Source: Leptospira broomii serovar Hurstbridge str. 5399 (GTDB lineage: Bacteria > Spirochaetota > Leptospiria > Leptospirales > Leptospiraceae). From it: a stretch of DNA of 64,000 bases. How positions within the stretch are numbered: the stretch's first letter is position 1; each line of letters starts with the position of its first letter. The notes beneath the pieces are model-generated. The model was given only the letters and a program-made list of their open reading frames with translations, did no database searches and was not told where the DNA came from. The position numbers and the translations under genes are program-made. Shown piece after piece: positions 1 to 10,400 of the stretch. The stretch lies in the NCBI RefSeq assembly GCF_000243715.2, contig NZ_AHMO02000008.1, positions 855,001 to 919,000 of the forward strand. The letters run 5' to 3'.

Positions 1-162
1 AGGTTTTACTGCCATTTCAATTCTTTCTCAAATACATCGTTTCTTAGAATTACCGCCAATCGGGAGCGGGAGTCACTTAGAAAGATTGATTTAGATAACG
101 TTCTCAATTTTTGCAATCTAAAGTGTCGAAAGAATTCGCAAGTCGATTTCGTATATTCCTTT

Positions 163-516
163 TCATAATTTTTTCTTGAAGTGAGGTAGCAAGGAGTTAC
201 TTTCGAAAATGCCCTTGTTGCATTCTTTATAGAATGAAATTGTCTCTTTCGCTAATATTAAGGAATTTTTTGAATTATATAATTCCAACTCTAGAACTTT
301 CAATTCTTCACGTAATCTTAATGTTTCTCTTTTCTCAAATTTCAATTTTGAAATGAGACGCCAGATAAAGAGATCATTCTTAATGGCCCTCGAAATTCTT
401 TTCCCAGGATACATTTTCTCTCTCAAGAAATTGGCTTTTTTTAAACCCCTGACATAATACGGCGACCCTAAAGTATCTTCAAAGTGAGCTACGCTATACC
501 ATTTTGGTGTTTTCAT
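163..516 (-). CDS. hypothetical basic coiled-coil protein, 117 aa
   Basis: I do not recognise this protein. It has no signal peptide or membrane segment. The middle (about residues 50-95) is rich in Lys, Glu, Leu and Arg in a heptad-like pattern, which suggests a helical or coiled-coil stretch, and the N-terminus is basic and aromatic. It has no obvious Shine-Dalgarno sequence. It is divergent from the HTH gene starting at 621, with about 100 bases between them, so the two could share a regulatory region. It could be a small DNA-associated protein, but nothing in the sequence proves this. Confidence 0.5.
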   Translation of the reverse strand: MKTPKWYSVAHFEDTLGSPYYVRGLKKANFLREKMYPGKRISRAIKNDLFIWRLISKLKFEKRETLRLREELKVLELELYNSKNSLILAKETISFYKECNKGIFESNSLLPHFKKKL

Positions 517-620
517 AACATTTTAAGATTGCCCGGTATTCCAGAAAAAGATTAAGCTTAAACTGAAGCACGATTAATTTTTTCTATAATAATTATAGAA
601 TTTCAAGTTTATTTTAACAT

Positions 621-1052
621 ATGAAACAAAAAAAAACGCATTGGCCACTTTTAACTCCGGGAGACAGGCTCTCTTACGCACTGCATACTCTTGGAATAAA
701 GTGGAAAGATGCTTGGGCTGCAATGGGCATAACAATGGATATGCTCGCCAAATACTGTTCAAACAAAACTAAAATATCGGAATCTAGGCTCGATCTCCTT
801 CTGCTAAAAAAAGAAGTCTCTAAAAAATTCATTTTAAATAATACAGGCGAGCCGTTGGCGACTCTTCAGGAGAGACTGGATTTACTTCATCTTGAAAAGA
901 ACATATTCAATAAAATTCGCATCGATCTTCGCACTAGCAATATCGTGGATATACTAAGTACAGCTAGCGAAAAGGAGCTTGGACTTTTTGAAAAACTTGC
1001 AGCCAAAATTCAAAAGGATCGCAAAAAAATAAAATCAGCTCTTAAAAAATAG
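621..1052 (+). CDS. small helix-turn-helix-like protein, 143 aa
   Basis: Residues about 13-70 read like an XRE-type helix-turn-helix region: 'GDRLSYALHTLGIKWKDAWAA' resembles helix 1-2, followed by 'MDMLAKYCSNKTKISESRLD', a recognition-helix-like stretch. The C-terminal part is a charged helical region ending in a Lys-rich tail. This suggests a DNA-binding regulator, but the match is by eye. Its 3' end overlaps the tail of the converging 7TM gene by 18 bases. A start at the ATG at 621 is natural because it opens directly with MKQKK. Confidence 0.6.
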   Translation: MKQKKTHWPLLTPGDRLSYALHTLGIKWKDAWAAMGITMDMLAKYCSNKTKISESRLDLLLLKKEVSKKFILNNTGEPLATLQERLDLLHLEKNIFNKIRIDLRTSNIVDILSTASEKELGLFEKLAAKIQKDRKKIKSALKK

Positions 1053-1964
1053 ATTTCTAACCTTCCCAATATATTCTATTAGCTTCTTCTCGAATCCTGT
1101 CGGATTTATACTATGGTCGATCACTAGGTTAGCACTCATTTCCATAAGAATTCGCTTCTGCTCGTTTTCCAATTGTTCACAAATTTTCTTATATGCTTCA
1201 GGCTCCAGTCGATTCAACAGAAAACGGTTTATAGAAATAATTGCCGATGAAATTCTCGGGTTTTGCAAATCCTGTTTAAAATCAAGAAGATCGACGTTGA
1301 ACAATCTGTAATGGGCTATTGGAATCCAAGTTACCCATAAAAATATTAGAAGACCAATCACCGAAATTGAATTTAAGGAAATACCGATTAAAGGCAAAAT
1401 TAGAGTCAGCACGGTGGATATAAGAAGGCCAACAGTGATCCCCGTGAACATATAAAGGGAATGCAGTCGAACAAAATATTCTTCTCTATTAATGTTTCTG
1501 ATGATTAAAATTAGTGAAATTAAAATAGATCCAAACAAATAACCGCAATATAAATAGTAATAAACATTACCTTTAAATACTACTTCGTCATTTTCCAATA
1601 TAAAAGGTGTAAGCCTGCTTTCCCAAGATAGTAAGAGGAAAAAGGTAATTATGACAAGATGGGTTATCATAACGGTTACTGGCGGCGAAATTGAATAATT
1701 AGGTCTCGTATAATTAAAGATTATATATGTTAAAAGTATTGGAATAAAGAGCGGAAAAACTACAATTAAATCTATAATCGGGACCCGTATCAAAATTGGA
1801 AATTGAATATCCGAAAGAAAGACGAATAGTCCCCAAAACGCTAACGATAGACTTAAGATAATAAATACGATAGAAAGGGCGTTTCGTTTCGAATACTTAT
1901 AAAACATAACTGATGATAATAAAAGTAGAATGAACGTTAATAGGCCCAAGTTAAGTCTCCGCAT
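1035..1964 (-). CDS. 7TM sensor-like membrane protein (paralogue 1)
   Basis: An integral membrane protein with about seven to eight hydrophobic segments spread over residues 5-220, then a soluble tail of about 90 residues. The arrangement resembles the 'histidine kinase N-terminal 7TM' region found fused to signalling domains, but here no kinase or cyclase domain follows. It is clearly paralogous to the gene at 2422-3333: both share the motifs 'YTRPN', 'FVRLHS', 'PIA.YRLFNV' and 'INR.LLN'. It lies next to its paralogue and an acyl-synthase-like GNAT gene, so a sensing role is possible. That role is inference. Confidence 0.75.
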   Translation of the reverse strand: MRRLNLGLLTFILLLLSSVMFYKYSKRNALSIVFIILSLSLAFWGLFVFLSDIQFPILIRVPIIDLIVVFPLFIPILLTYIIFNYTRPNYSISPPVTVMITHLVIITFFLLLSWESRLTPFILENDEVVFKGNVYYYLYCGYLFGSILISLILIIRNINREEYFVRLHSLYMFTGITVGLLISTVLTLILPLIGISLNSISVIGLLIFLWVTWIPIAHYRLFNVDLLDFKQDLQNPRISSAIISINRFLLNRLEPEAYKKICEQLENEQKRILMEMSANLVIDHSINPTGFEKKLIEYIGKVRNLFFKS

Positions 1965-2421
1965 TTAAATTTTGAAGATTTTTCGATTTACACAATCCTA
2001 TCTGTACGAAATGAACCTTCGGCGGCTTTGCAGATTAAAACTAAGTAAATTCGCTTATTAGAATCTTCAAAAGTTGTGCATTTCGCTCTGCCATCCTAAA
2101 AAACAATTCTATCAATTTTCAAGTAATTATTTTTCAAAATGTCAAAAAATAATCAAGGGAACCCATCCCCGAGGGCCAAATGATAACAGATCGTTGTTAA
2201 GGTCTCAAAATAGGAGTATCGGAATTATTAATATTCGAAGTTAAGAAAGAGCCGCTCCAAATTAAGGTCGGCATCAATTGATAATGGTCTAAAAGTTAAA
2301 AAGGAAATTATACAAAATATTCTTTTGAATGAAATAGTTTACGAAATATCCTATGTGAATGAGAAAATTTAGATATTTCGAAACGTCATCCTTTTAAGAT
2401 TAAGGCTTTAGAAACGAATAC
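1965..2421. other. intergenic region between the two 7TM genes
   Basis: About 457 bases without a convincing gene. It is AT-rich with frequent stops in all frames. It must carry the promoter of the 309-residue 7TM gene, but I see no promoter with both good boxes and good spacing. Confidence 0.4.
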
Positions 2422-3333
2422 CTACTTTAAAAAAATGTTTGTAACTTTCTTTGAGAATTTTCGTGTCTGTTCAGTCATATTTTCGCCGTTATAAGCAGTT
2501 TCCAAAATAAATTCTGCCTGAATTCCGAAAATTTCTTCACTTCTTCTCAATTCAAATTGATCACAAATTTCCTTGAATGCTTTCGGGTCCATCCAATTTA
2601 ATAAGTAACGATTTATAGTAATGATCACAGAGGAGAGCTTCGGATTTCTAAAATCCTGGCCAAATTCTGTTAATTCAACATTAAATAATCTGTATTTAGC
2701 AATCGGTATCCAAGAAAGCCACAAAAACCCAAGCATTCCGATTGCAGATAATGAATTAAGATAGATTCCGAGAAGAGGTAGAAATACTAAGAATATTGAA
2801 GAAACAATGCTAGCTAATACAATACCGGCAAATAAATAAATCGAGTGTAACCTTACGAAATAATTTCCAAAAATCAGATTATAAGCGATCACTCCTAAGC
2901 TTATAAAAAGAGAAAAGTAAATGTATCCTATTACAAAAAAATAGGATACGCTTGCATTAAAGCGCACTTCATCTCCTTCAAAATAGACCGGTGACACATA
3001 GCCAATCAAAGATAGAAATGAAAAACCTAAAATTGCTATCGAGTGCAGCAATGTCAGTATTTTAGGGGGAGAAACTAAATCATTTGGTCTTGTATAATTT
3101 AGAACAATGTAGGTTGCGCAGAGAGGAACAAATAGAGTTGGAATCGGTGTAAAATTCACTATTAAAATTCTAAATTGAGCGGGAAAAGGAAGCTGACCTA
3201 GAAACATTAACAGGCACCAAAGAGATATAGTGAATGTCAAAAGTGCATATGTTTTACAAAGATTATTCCTATCAGACCATTTATAAAAATAATAGGCCGA
3301 GGCAAATAATAGAATAGATGAAAAAAGTGCCAA
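2422..3333 (-). CDS. 7TM sensor-like membrane protein (paralogue 2)
   Basis: Paralogue of the gene at 1035-1964, with the same length class, about seven hydrophobic segments up to residue ~220 and a soluble C-terminal tail of about 80 residues without a recognisable effector domain. Shared motifs include 'YTRPND', 'NYFVRLHSIYLFAG', 'WIPIAKYRLFNVE' and 'INRYLLNW'. The start used is a TTG at 3333, supported by a GGAG Shine-Dalgarno seven bases upstream. It sits 37 bases downstream of the acyl-synthase-like gene on the same strand, which suggests co-transcription with it. Confidence 0.75.
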   Translation of the reverse strand: MALFSSILLFASAYYFYKWSDRNNLCKTYALLTFTISLWCLLMFLGQLPFPAQFRILIVNFTPIPTLFVPLCATYIVLNYTRPNDLVSPPKILTLLHSIAILGFSFLSLIGYVSPVYFEGDEVRFNASVSYFFVIGYIYFSLFISLGVIAYNLIFGNYFVRLHSIYLFAGIVLASIVSSIFLVFLPLLGIYLNSLSAIGMLGFLWLSWIPIAKYRLFNVELTEFGQDFRNPKLSSVIITINRYLLNWMDPKAFKEICDQFELRRSEEIFGIQAEFILETAYNGENMTEQTRKFSKKVTNIFLK

Positions 3334-3370
3334 AATAATCTCCGAAATACCTTATTTTCCAACAAATATT

Positions 3371-4036
3371 TCATTCTACAATTGGATTGGCAAGAAGAGT
3401 TAATTTTTCAAGCTGTGAATCCGCTATCTCAATAATTCTCCAATATGAGACATAAAATTTATTATCTCTCATGACCCCATAATCTGGAAAGTAAATTGCC
3501 TTATTGTAGTCGGCTGAGTCGATCGCTCCGTATTTTTCATAAACGCTCTTAATAACTAAATTGGAAATATCGTACATTCCAAAGGCTTTCGTTATCCCGC
3601 TCTTTAGCATATGTCTGGCAGCATACCCGAATAAACACCTACTTGCTTTTCGGGATTCCAGTGCTCTTGTAAAAATGAATGAATTTAGGTCCGCCACTTT
3701 CGTTTCGATAAGCCCATACCTTTTCGTTTCCCCTTCTATTAATCCCCATTCAAATGGTAAAAGGTTCGTTTTAGCTTTGTAAATAATTCGTAAGACTGCC
3801 AAGACCTCCCCTTCTTTTGAAGTAGAGAATAAATAACAAGAGTGAGGGTCATTGTAACTGTCAAAATCGTCCGAAAATCCAACATATCCATGAGAAATGT
3901 AATTTTCTCTGATAAAGTTCCGGAGTTCGAAAACAATCTCAGGATTATTCAGGTAATCAATACAATAGATTCTCGTACCGGTCGTCTCAATTGCGTAAGG
4001 TTTTAACGTTCTGTAGGATTCTTTGATTTGTTCCAT
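3371..4036 (-). CDS. GNAT-fold N-acyl amino acid synthase-like (FeeM-like) protein
   Basis: A 221-residue soluble protein. The region about residues 70-200 reads like the acetyltransferase-fold family that includes N-acyl amino acid synthase FeeM and acyl-homoserine-lactone synthases: a strand of the type 'VLAVLRIIYKA', a charged centre 'ETKVADLNSFIF', a helix 'CLFGYAARHMLKSGITKAF', and 'VYEKYGA' followed by a closing strand. Members transfer an acyl chain from acyl carrier protein to an amino donor; the substrate here is unknown. It is the first gene of a minus-strand pair with the 303-residue 7TM protein. The family assignment is moderate, from fold-level similarity rather than an exact motif. 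Confidence 0.6.
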   Translation of the reverse strand: MEQIKESYRTLKPYAIETTGTRIYCIDYLNNPEIVFELRNFIRENYISHGYVGFSDDFDSYNDPHSCYLFSTSKEGEVLAVLRIIYKAKTNLLPFEWGLIEGETKRYGLIETKVADLNSFIFTRALESRKASRCLFGYAARHMLKSGITKAFGMYDISNLVIKSVYEKYGAIDSADYNKAIYFPDYGVMRDNKFYVSYWRIIEIADSQLEKLTLLANPIVE

Positions 4037-4596
4037 ATAACAACATTATGTCTCATATGAACCAAAAATTCAAGATTAAAAACACCCACCCGTTTGATTC
4101 TTTTGTTTTGAATCTATTCTGACTAATCCAATAGAGTTAGTATGATTTAGAGTCCTCTTTTTTTAGAACGCTGAGGTTTGGAAACTCCGCTGCTTATAAA
4201 TCGTAGAATACGTTGCTCCAAATTTATATTCGAATTTTTCATCCATGAATGCTAAGCAGTATTTAAGAAATTTTGAAAGACGTGCGTATTATTTGCCGCC
4301 ATAATTGAACCTCAACCTCTGTCATTTAATTTCAGTTGTGATTTTTTTATTCAATCATAAAGGAGGGTTACCATAATTGAAAAATATTCGGTCTCAATCT
4401 TAGGTAGGTCACGGAGCGCCTTTCTTTTAGTCTTCGAATGCGGGAAGAATACGGGTCGATGATAAATTAACCGCAACTCGTAGGGGATGAATCTAACTAG
4501 GCCTTCTCCAAATAATAATAGAATTTTAAGATTATTTTGAAATTTCCCCGCTAAATTTGCAAGGAGACCACTTCCTTAGCTTACAGAGTTGTAATA
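4037..4596. other. non-coding region upstream of the GNAT gene
   Basis: About 560 bases with stops in every frame. A good Shine-Dalgarno-like AAAGGAGGG occurs near 4362 but is followed by ATA and only a short open frame, so I do not call a gene. It may hold a decayed gene. Confidence 0.35.
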
Positions 4597-5193
4597 TCAA
4601 TAATCGTTAATTTTTGATATCAGCGATGAATTGTACAAGTCTTGAATTGCCCATGTTATCGGGTGAGGCTTTTTCCAATATTTTGTAAACATTGCAGGGG
4701 CGAGCAATAATTGAAAATATGTTGTGCTATCGCCTTCGGAAGAAAATTTTCTTATTTCATTACTATTATTATCATATAGCGTTGATTCATATTTCAAGTC
4801 GTCCGACATCCAACTCGGAATTATACCAGCGGAGAAAATAAAAAAGTATAGCAATACTTTAGCCACCTTCGGCGTAGTTACCGTGTTCGTAAAATTTATT
4901 TTTAGTATATGATCATAAACTTCATTTTTTGGCGGTTCTTGATTTATAAATAAATTAAACTCCGCCAAGCAGGCACAAGCGGCAATATAATTACTGTATT
5001 CATTATATAGTAACAATCGTCTTTCACCAGACATTTTTTTTAGATCTTCACTCGTCTCAATAAAGACCGATACTGGTGTCATTAGCGCACTGGGAATCGG
5101 AAATTCATTCGGAACGTCTCTTTTCATCGTCGTACACTGGATTGTCATCAATAGGAATATAATTGTTATTCGATTCAAATTTTTAATCATCAT
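4597..5193 (-). CDS. putative lipoprotein, about 198 aa
   Basis: Choosing the Met at 5193 gives a short basic N-terminus, a hydrophobic stretch 'ITIIFLLMTIQC' and a lipobox Cys, typical of spirochaetal lipoproteins. An upstream in-frame start (5229) would bury this signal. The mature part has a second hydrophobic patch near 'VAKVLLYFFIFSAGIIPSW' and ends in a soluble region; no family is recognised. It overlaps the 3' end of the preceding lipoprotein gene by 11 bases, so the two are likely co-translated. Confidence 0.65.
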   Translation of the reverse strand: MMIKNLNRITIIFLLMTIQCTTMKRDVPNEFPIPSALMTPVSVFIETSEDLKKMSGERRLLLYNEYSNYIAACACLAEFNLFINQEPPKNEVYDHILKINFTNTVTTPKVAKVLLYFFIFSAGIIPSWMSDDLKYESTLYDNNSNEIRKFSSEGDSTTYFQLLLAPAMFTKYWKKPHPITWAIQDLYNSSLISKINDY

Positions 5194-5740
5194 ATTTAAC
5201 CAATAACCTTGGCTTAACTTTATTTTCATTGAATTGATCTCCGAATATCCTTTTCAATTCTTGCATGCAATATTCCTTATCTTTTTCAATGTTTATTTGA
5301 GTAAAGTTACCGTATCGGTCTCGCTTTAAAGTTCCAAAGTAAGAAAATTCATCTGACCTTAGTAAGAATTTTCTTTTTGTAAAGACCCGCGGAAAGAATG
5401 TTGTTCTAATATTCCCATTATAAACGGTTTCAAAATACCCAGTGAATCGATATTCTCGATTCGGATCAGCGATCATGATTCCGCAATCATTAACCATCGC
5501 GGACCTAATACTAAAATCTAGATTCCAATCGCTAGTGAAATTAACTAAAAGTCCATCCTTGGTATTAATACCTAATCTTGCTTCTTTAGCGATTATCGAC
5601 ATAGATGGGGTCGTTAATTTGAAAAACCCAACGCCCCTGCTGCCTATCTTCCCTGTAAATGTCCGAGTAGGAATTACCTGTCGGATTTGAGGAGCGCAAT
5701 TAACTGAAATAAAAACGATAACGATAATTAATATTCTCAC
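5183..5740 (-). CDS. putative lipoprotein, 185 aa
   Basis: N-terminus 'MRILIIVIVFISVNC' is a lipoprotein signal peptide with a Cys at residue 15, so the mature protein should be membrane-anchored. The remainder is beta-rich by appearance (alternating hydrophobic and polar residues) and contains two further Cys. I do not recognise a family. It is the upstream member of a pair with the overlapping lipoprotein gene at 4597-5193. Confidence 0.7.
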   Translation of the reverse strand: MRILIIVIVFISVNCAPQIRQVIPTRTFTGKIGSRGVGFFKLTTPSMSIIAKEARLGINTKDGLLVNFTSDWNLDFSIRSAMVNDCGIMIADPNREYRFTGYFETVYNGNIRTTFFPRVFTKRKFLLRSDEFSYFGTLKRDRYGNFTQINIEKDKEYCMQELKRIFGDQFNENKVKPRLLVKYDD

Positions 5741-5878
5741 ATGTTTTTCCTTAAACCATTTCTAAAGTATTTTCTCAAATTTCCCAAGAGTATATTTATT
5801 CTGAATTCAAAGGACACATCTTGTATGTCGTAATAGTTTAAGATACGATAACTTATCCAATTAGCTTAGCTTTAAATC

Positions 5879-6370
5879 TTAGAAAATATTCGCTTGAATA
5901 TCTGTTGGATTTATAATTGGTTGAGTACTCGGTATTGAGTAAGAAAATTTTACGAGCAAAATTCCCGTGAAAGCTTGCTGAAATTTATAAGCGGCGCTAT
6001 ACGTCGTATTTGTCCCCGCAACAATCGAATTTGCTACATTTATATTTGGCGTATTACAATCTTGAAATGGCAATACTACAATCTGAGTCAATGGATTTGG
6101 ATTGCTTACATTAAGATATGTAGATGTTGAACTAAATCCGATACTCTGTCCTGCAGCTATATTTACCTGAAAATATCCGCTAAAATTGTAAGGGCTTAAT
6201 TGATTTAATTTAATGAATTGCGAATTAGTCGTAATCGCACCGGCCCCAATTTGGCATCTTAAATTATATAGGAGTTCTAAATGTATATAATCATCATTTT
6301 TACCGCCGTTGTGTTTGCACGAAAACAAACATATAGGTATTAAGAGTGTAAACAAAAATACTTTTTTCAT
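5879..6370 (-). CDS. small secreted lipoprotein, about 163 aa
   Basis: Starting at the Met at 6370 gives 'MKKVFLFTLLIPICLFSC', a clean lipoprotein signal, with an AAGGAAA Shine-Dalgarno just upstream; the longer frame to 6421 is unlikely. The mature domain is rich in Ser, Thr, Asn and Gln with 'AAGQSIGFSST' and 'FTGILLVKFSY'. These resemble 'TAGQKIVFTAT' and 'FTGMFFYIAS' in the lipoprotein at 14170-14634, so the two probably belong to one family of small, beta-sheet-like surface lipoproteins. Function unknown. Confidence 0.7.
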   Translation of the reverse strand: MKKVFLFTLLIPICLFSCKHNGGKNDDYIHLELLYNLRCQIGAGAITTNSQFIKLNQLSPYNFSGYFQVNIAAGQSIGFSSTSTYLNVSNPNPLTQIVVLPFQDCNTPNINVANSIVAGTNTTYSAAYKFQQAFTGILLVKFSYSIPSTQPIINPTDIQANIF

Positions 6371-6585
6371 TATTTTCCTTAGTACTTTTCTCGATTTATA
6401 AAGCTGGTCGGAAAGGTACAAAAGCAGGATCTTAATTAATGTTTATTTTTAAAAGTAAATTTTGTCAAAATGTAAAAGTAGATAAAAAATAGTATTTGTA
6501 AAGCTTCGAAAATTTGAAATTGCAAGTTTTTATCTAAAGACCTTTGCCAGGCTAAAGACTAATTTTTTATTCAATTTACATAATA

Positions 6586-7341
6586 TTAAGGCTGAGGCAA
6601 TTCATTCATAGTCGATTCATGGTTATGGTGGTGATTCTTCTCAGATTCCAGATGCTCAGCGTATTTCTCTAAGATCTCTGAGAACATATCCTTATAGATG
6701 TCTTCATGATCAATATATCCTGTTCCATTTTTAATCTTATTTATGTAAACCATTACAGGAATACCGATAGGTGGCCAGATAAAATTGTATTGTCTAAATT
6801 GTCTTGAAGCATTTCCCTCCCAATACTTGTTGCCTGTAATTTTAGCACTTAATATAATTTCAGAATCGAATATGTATGGAAAGATGAACAACGTTATAAA
6901 AGTGCTTATTGTTCGAAATGTACTAGATTTTTCCGTGAATTCTACTTTTAACTGGATGACAGCCGTTTCGGATTGTATTTCATTAGAATTATAAATAAAA
7001 TATTTACTCTGATCCGCAACTTCCTTTGAGTATCTATAATAATATTTTAATGAAGCGAGAAAATTATCCTTTTGCGGTGCACTTCCAGCTACAATTTTAT
7101 TATTTAACCTTCTCTCAAGATTATCAATTTGGGTATATCTTACTATATCGTTTAACTCGATATGAATTCGGATTTTGTGTCTAAGATTTGACTCTACAAG
7201 ATTTTCATTGTTTGTTCTTTTAACAATCGGATAATCAATTACCGCGCAGCCGTTATAGACAAAGAAAGAATAAAGACAAAGCAATAAAGATTGCCGAATA
7301 ACTTTAAAGATACATTTATCTCCTTTTTTCTCAGCGTTCAT
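6586..7341 (-). CDS. putative lipoprotein with His-rich C-terminus, 251 aa
   Basis: Basic N-terminus, hydrophobic stretch 'SLLLCLYSFFVYNGC' and a lipobox Cys near residue 32. A second hydrophobic patch lies near the middle ('STFITLFIFPYIF'). The extreme C-terminus has 'NHHHNHE', a short His cluster that could bind a metal ion, though this may be incidental. No family recognised. It is 95 bases downstream of the giant secreted protein gene on the same strand. Confidence 0.65.
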   Translation of the reverse strand: MNAEKKGDKCIFKVIRQSLLLCLYSFFVYNGCAVIDYPIVKRTNNENLVESNLRHKIRIHIELNDIVRYTQIDNLERRLNNKIVAGSAPQKDNFLASLKYYYRYSKEVADQSKYFIYNSNEIQSETAVIQLKVEFTEKSSTFRTISTFITLFIFPYIFDSEIILSAKITGNKYWEGNASRQFRQYNFIWPPIGIPVMVYINKIKNGTGYIDHEDIYKDMFSEILEKYAEHLESEKNHHHNHESTMNELPQP

Positions 7342-7436
7342 AATATTAAATTAACCTTCGCTTACATTAAGAAATAATATTTCTCGCGTAAATTCCAGAA
7401 GTAAATAAGAACAATTTAATTCTGAAATTTCTATTA

Positions 7437-10400
7437 TCAAAGCGCTCGGTAAATTCCACTTGGTTGACTTGGTGTTGTCGTCAATAAAGGTGGAATCAAT
7501 CCAATTGGTGCGGGAGAGAATGGCGTAGTTGGATTGCTAATTATTGAGTTATTTTTAGGATTTAGATTACCGAACGTTCCGCCCGACCCATATTCAGGCC
7601 ATGGGGAACCATTTTTTAATGTGGTTGTGGGCGTCTTCGAATCGCCCGGTCCACTCGTACTACCTTCATTCGTAGTTTTTGTCGTCTCTCCACCGCTGCT
7701 TTCTTCTGGTGCACTTTGGATCGGAGAAAGTTCGATTTCACCATTGTTGTTTATTGAAATACCGCCTTTCCAAGGAATCAAACTACCATTCGGACCAGGA
7801 AATCCGATTCCTATGCTTACATCGCCATTACCAGAGACTATAAACGGGAATTCTGTATCACCAGATCCCTCCGGAGTGACACCAATAATTGATCCGTTAG
7901 GTCCCCAGCCAACTGTTACGCCAGTATCCCCTATAGCTTTGCCTATTTCAACTGCGACACCCCAACCAGATTTCGAATCTGTTCCACCTGGTAAATCCAA
8001 TGGATTCGTCTGCTTTCCTTGAGTCCAAGTTACTTCAGGAAGGAGTGTCATACCCCCTTTGAGAAACCCGAACATTGATCCAACGTTTGGTGCAAACATT
8101 CCAATCGCACCGTTAATAATGTCCGCTAAGACCCCGTTCTTATTTCCACTCGAATAATCGATTCCAGCATTGACCAGAGCTGCTCCACCTTGTACTACTT
8201 GTAACATTGTCTGTGCTTCTTCCTCAGCTTGTATTCCGGCTTCTGCATACGCATCTATAGCGGTAGTAGAATCTGCGAGAACACCCGCTGATTCCATTTC
8301 CGCACTAATTTCTGCCATTGCTGGTCCTGTAACTTCGGATGAAGTTCCTAAACTAAAAATTGTGATCGCTGCCAAGGCTGCTAATTCCACCACTTGCTTA
8401 GCTTGGTTTAGTTTTTCCTGCCTTGTATTTGCTCTCTCTACCCTTTGCTGCATTTGCTCATATGCATAATCTCCTAATAATTCCGCACTGACTCCGTATT
8501 GATCAGCAACCGGCCCTAAGAGACTTGTATATATAGCTTTTTGATAAGTACTATTATAATAGTTATATAGCGATTTCTTCTGAGAATCTAAGTAGCTTCC
8601 AGTTACATCTCCCTGTAGTAAATCCGTGCCCTTATAGATAGACTTCGCTTGATCGGCAGTAATTATATTCGTATGTTTCAATACGTCGGCTACGATTTTT
8701 AACGTTCCACCATTTATACTTGAAAATATTCCATTGATACCTTTATCAAGACCATGAAAAATTCCATCGCCAGCTAATTCCGAATTAGCTTGCCGAGCTG
8801 TCTCATAAGCTCCGATAGCTCCGTTGATAAATTTGATTTCATCATCACTCTTACCTTGGCTCTGAGCGTAATTGTCTACGACCATTTCATAGCCCTGGGT
8901 TTTATAATTTTGGAATGCTTGCTTAGCTGCGTCCGGTGCAACGATGCTATTGTACTGACTCTTACTCAATATACGATTTTTCTCTAAGATTCCAGATACA
9001 TCATCGGTTAACTTACTTCCTTGGCTATTACCTAAGAACATTCCAATGCCTGGTAATGCTAAGTTCGATAAAATGAATTTCCCAACTACAGCTGTCATAG
9101 AACTTTCTGCTTTCTCGGCTGCATCATGACTTAATTTATAGCCCGCTAGATAAGAAGCCGTTTGCGGATCTATATTAAACGTATTCATCAACGCGGATGC
9201 ATACACGCCTTGCACTGCGTTTTGAACCTGGTTGGATGCCCAGGCTTGCCAAGTTCCACCTGATAGTAAAGTTTGAGCTAAACTAGTATCTTGACTTATA
9301 GTCGCATCAGCGGAAGCAGTTCCATTCGCATCGATTTGAGCGAGAGTACTAGTATATGTCTCTGCCGCATTCGCCAAACTATTCAACCCGCTACTAAAGG
9401 CTTGATAGTTTTGACTAAGCGCACCGCTTGCCGCATTCATCGAACTAGTATCCCAACCCGTATTACTAAAAAAGTCCATACTCGAAGATAGAGGAGCGGA
9501 TGATGAAGCAGCACTAGATGATAAAGACATAGTTCTAGCTGATAATAGTCTAGATAAGCTCGAACTAATTGGATTATTCGTAGTTGAGCTAGCTGTTGCA
9601 ACTCCACCAACTACCCCGAATTCGGATAATTTCACTACCCCTACTGCTGGAATTATAAAACTCGAATCTGTTGTATTTGAACTAAAGCTAGCGGATTTTG
9701 TTGGATCTCCTCCATTAAACGTTACGGTTCCGTCGTGTATTGATTTAGTTACGCTAATCGAGCCGTCTGAATTTACGGTTACGTTTTTATATGTGTTTGT
9801 TGTGTATTGAGTACAATTCGCATAATTCTGTCCGCAATATCCGTAATTTTGAGATGATCCAGAGATTCCTAACTTGGAAGCCGAATCTGAGGCTCCACTA
9901 ATAAACGCGTTCATCGACTCATTTGTTCCATCTGTATTCTTAAGGAGCATTCCTTGCGAATTTACGATTCCTGAGATTTCTCCTTTCGTATATTGGAATG
10001 AATACCCTTGCGATTTTAACGAATTGAGTAGAGACGCATAGCCGTCATCTGTCATCGATCTCTGATTTTGTAAAGAAGTCGCAAGTGTTTGAGCAGCACT
10101 TAAGCTCTGATTGTACGCACTATTATTCATCGCGCTAACTAGAGCGATCCGTTGAGCACCTCCAAAGGCGGTATTTAACTGGTCGCTAAGAGCATTTAAT
10201 TGATTAAAATTCGAAGAATCAAAATTTACGTTTTGAGGTACTTGGCTCGCAAGCTGGTTAAACGTATTTGAAGTGCTAGTCAAGGAAGCTCCATTAGTCG
10301 TCGGGGCAGGATCGGTTTGGACAGAACTCAAGCTTGCACCTTGAGTTTGTGCCGAAGCAAATTTAGCATTCTGAACTTGTTGGTATTCGGACATTTGTGA

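Noticed and set aside
4362..4465. Shine-Dalgarno-like AAAGGAGGG followed by an open frame
   Set aside because: The frame starts with ATA and runs only about 30 codons.
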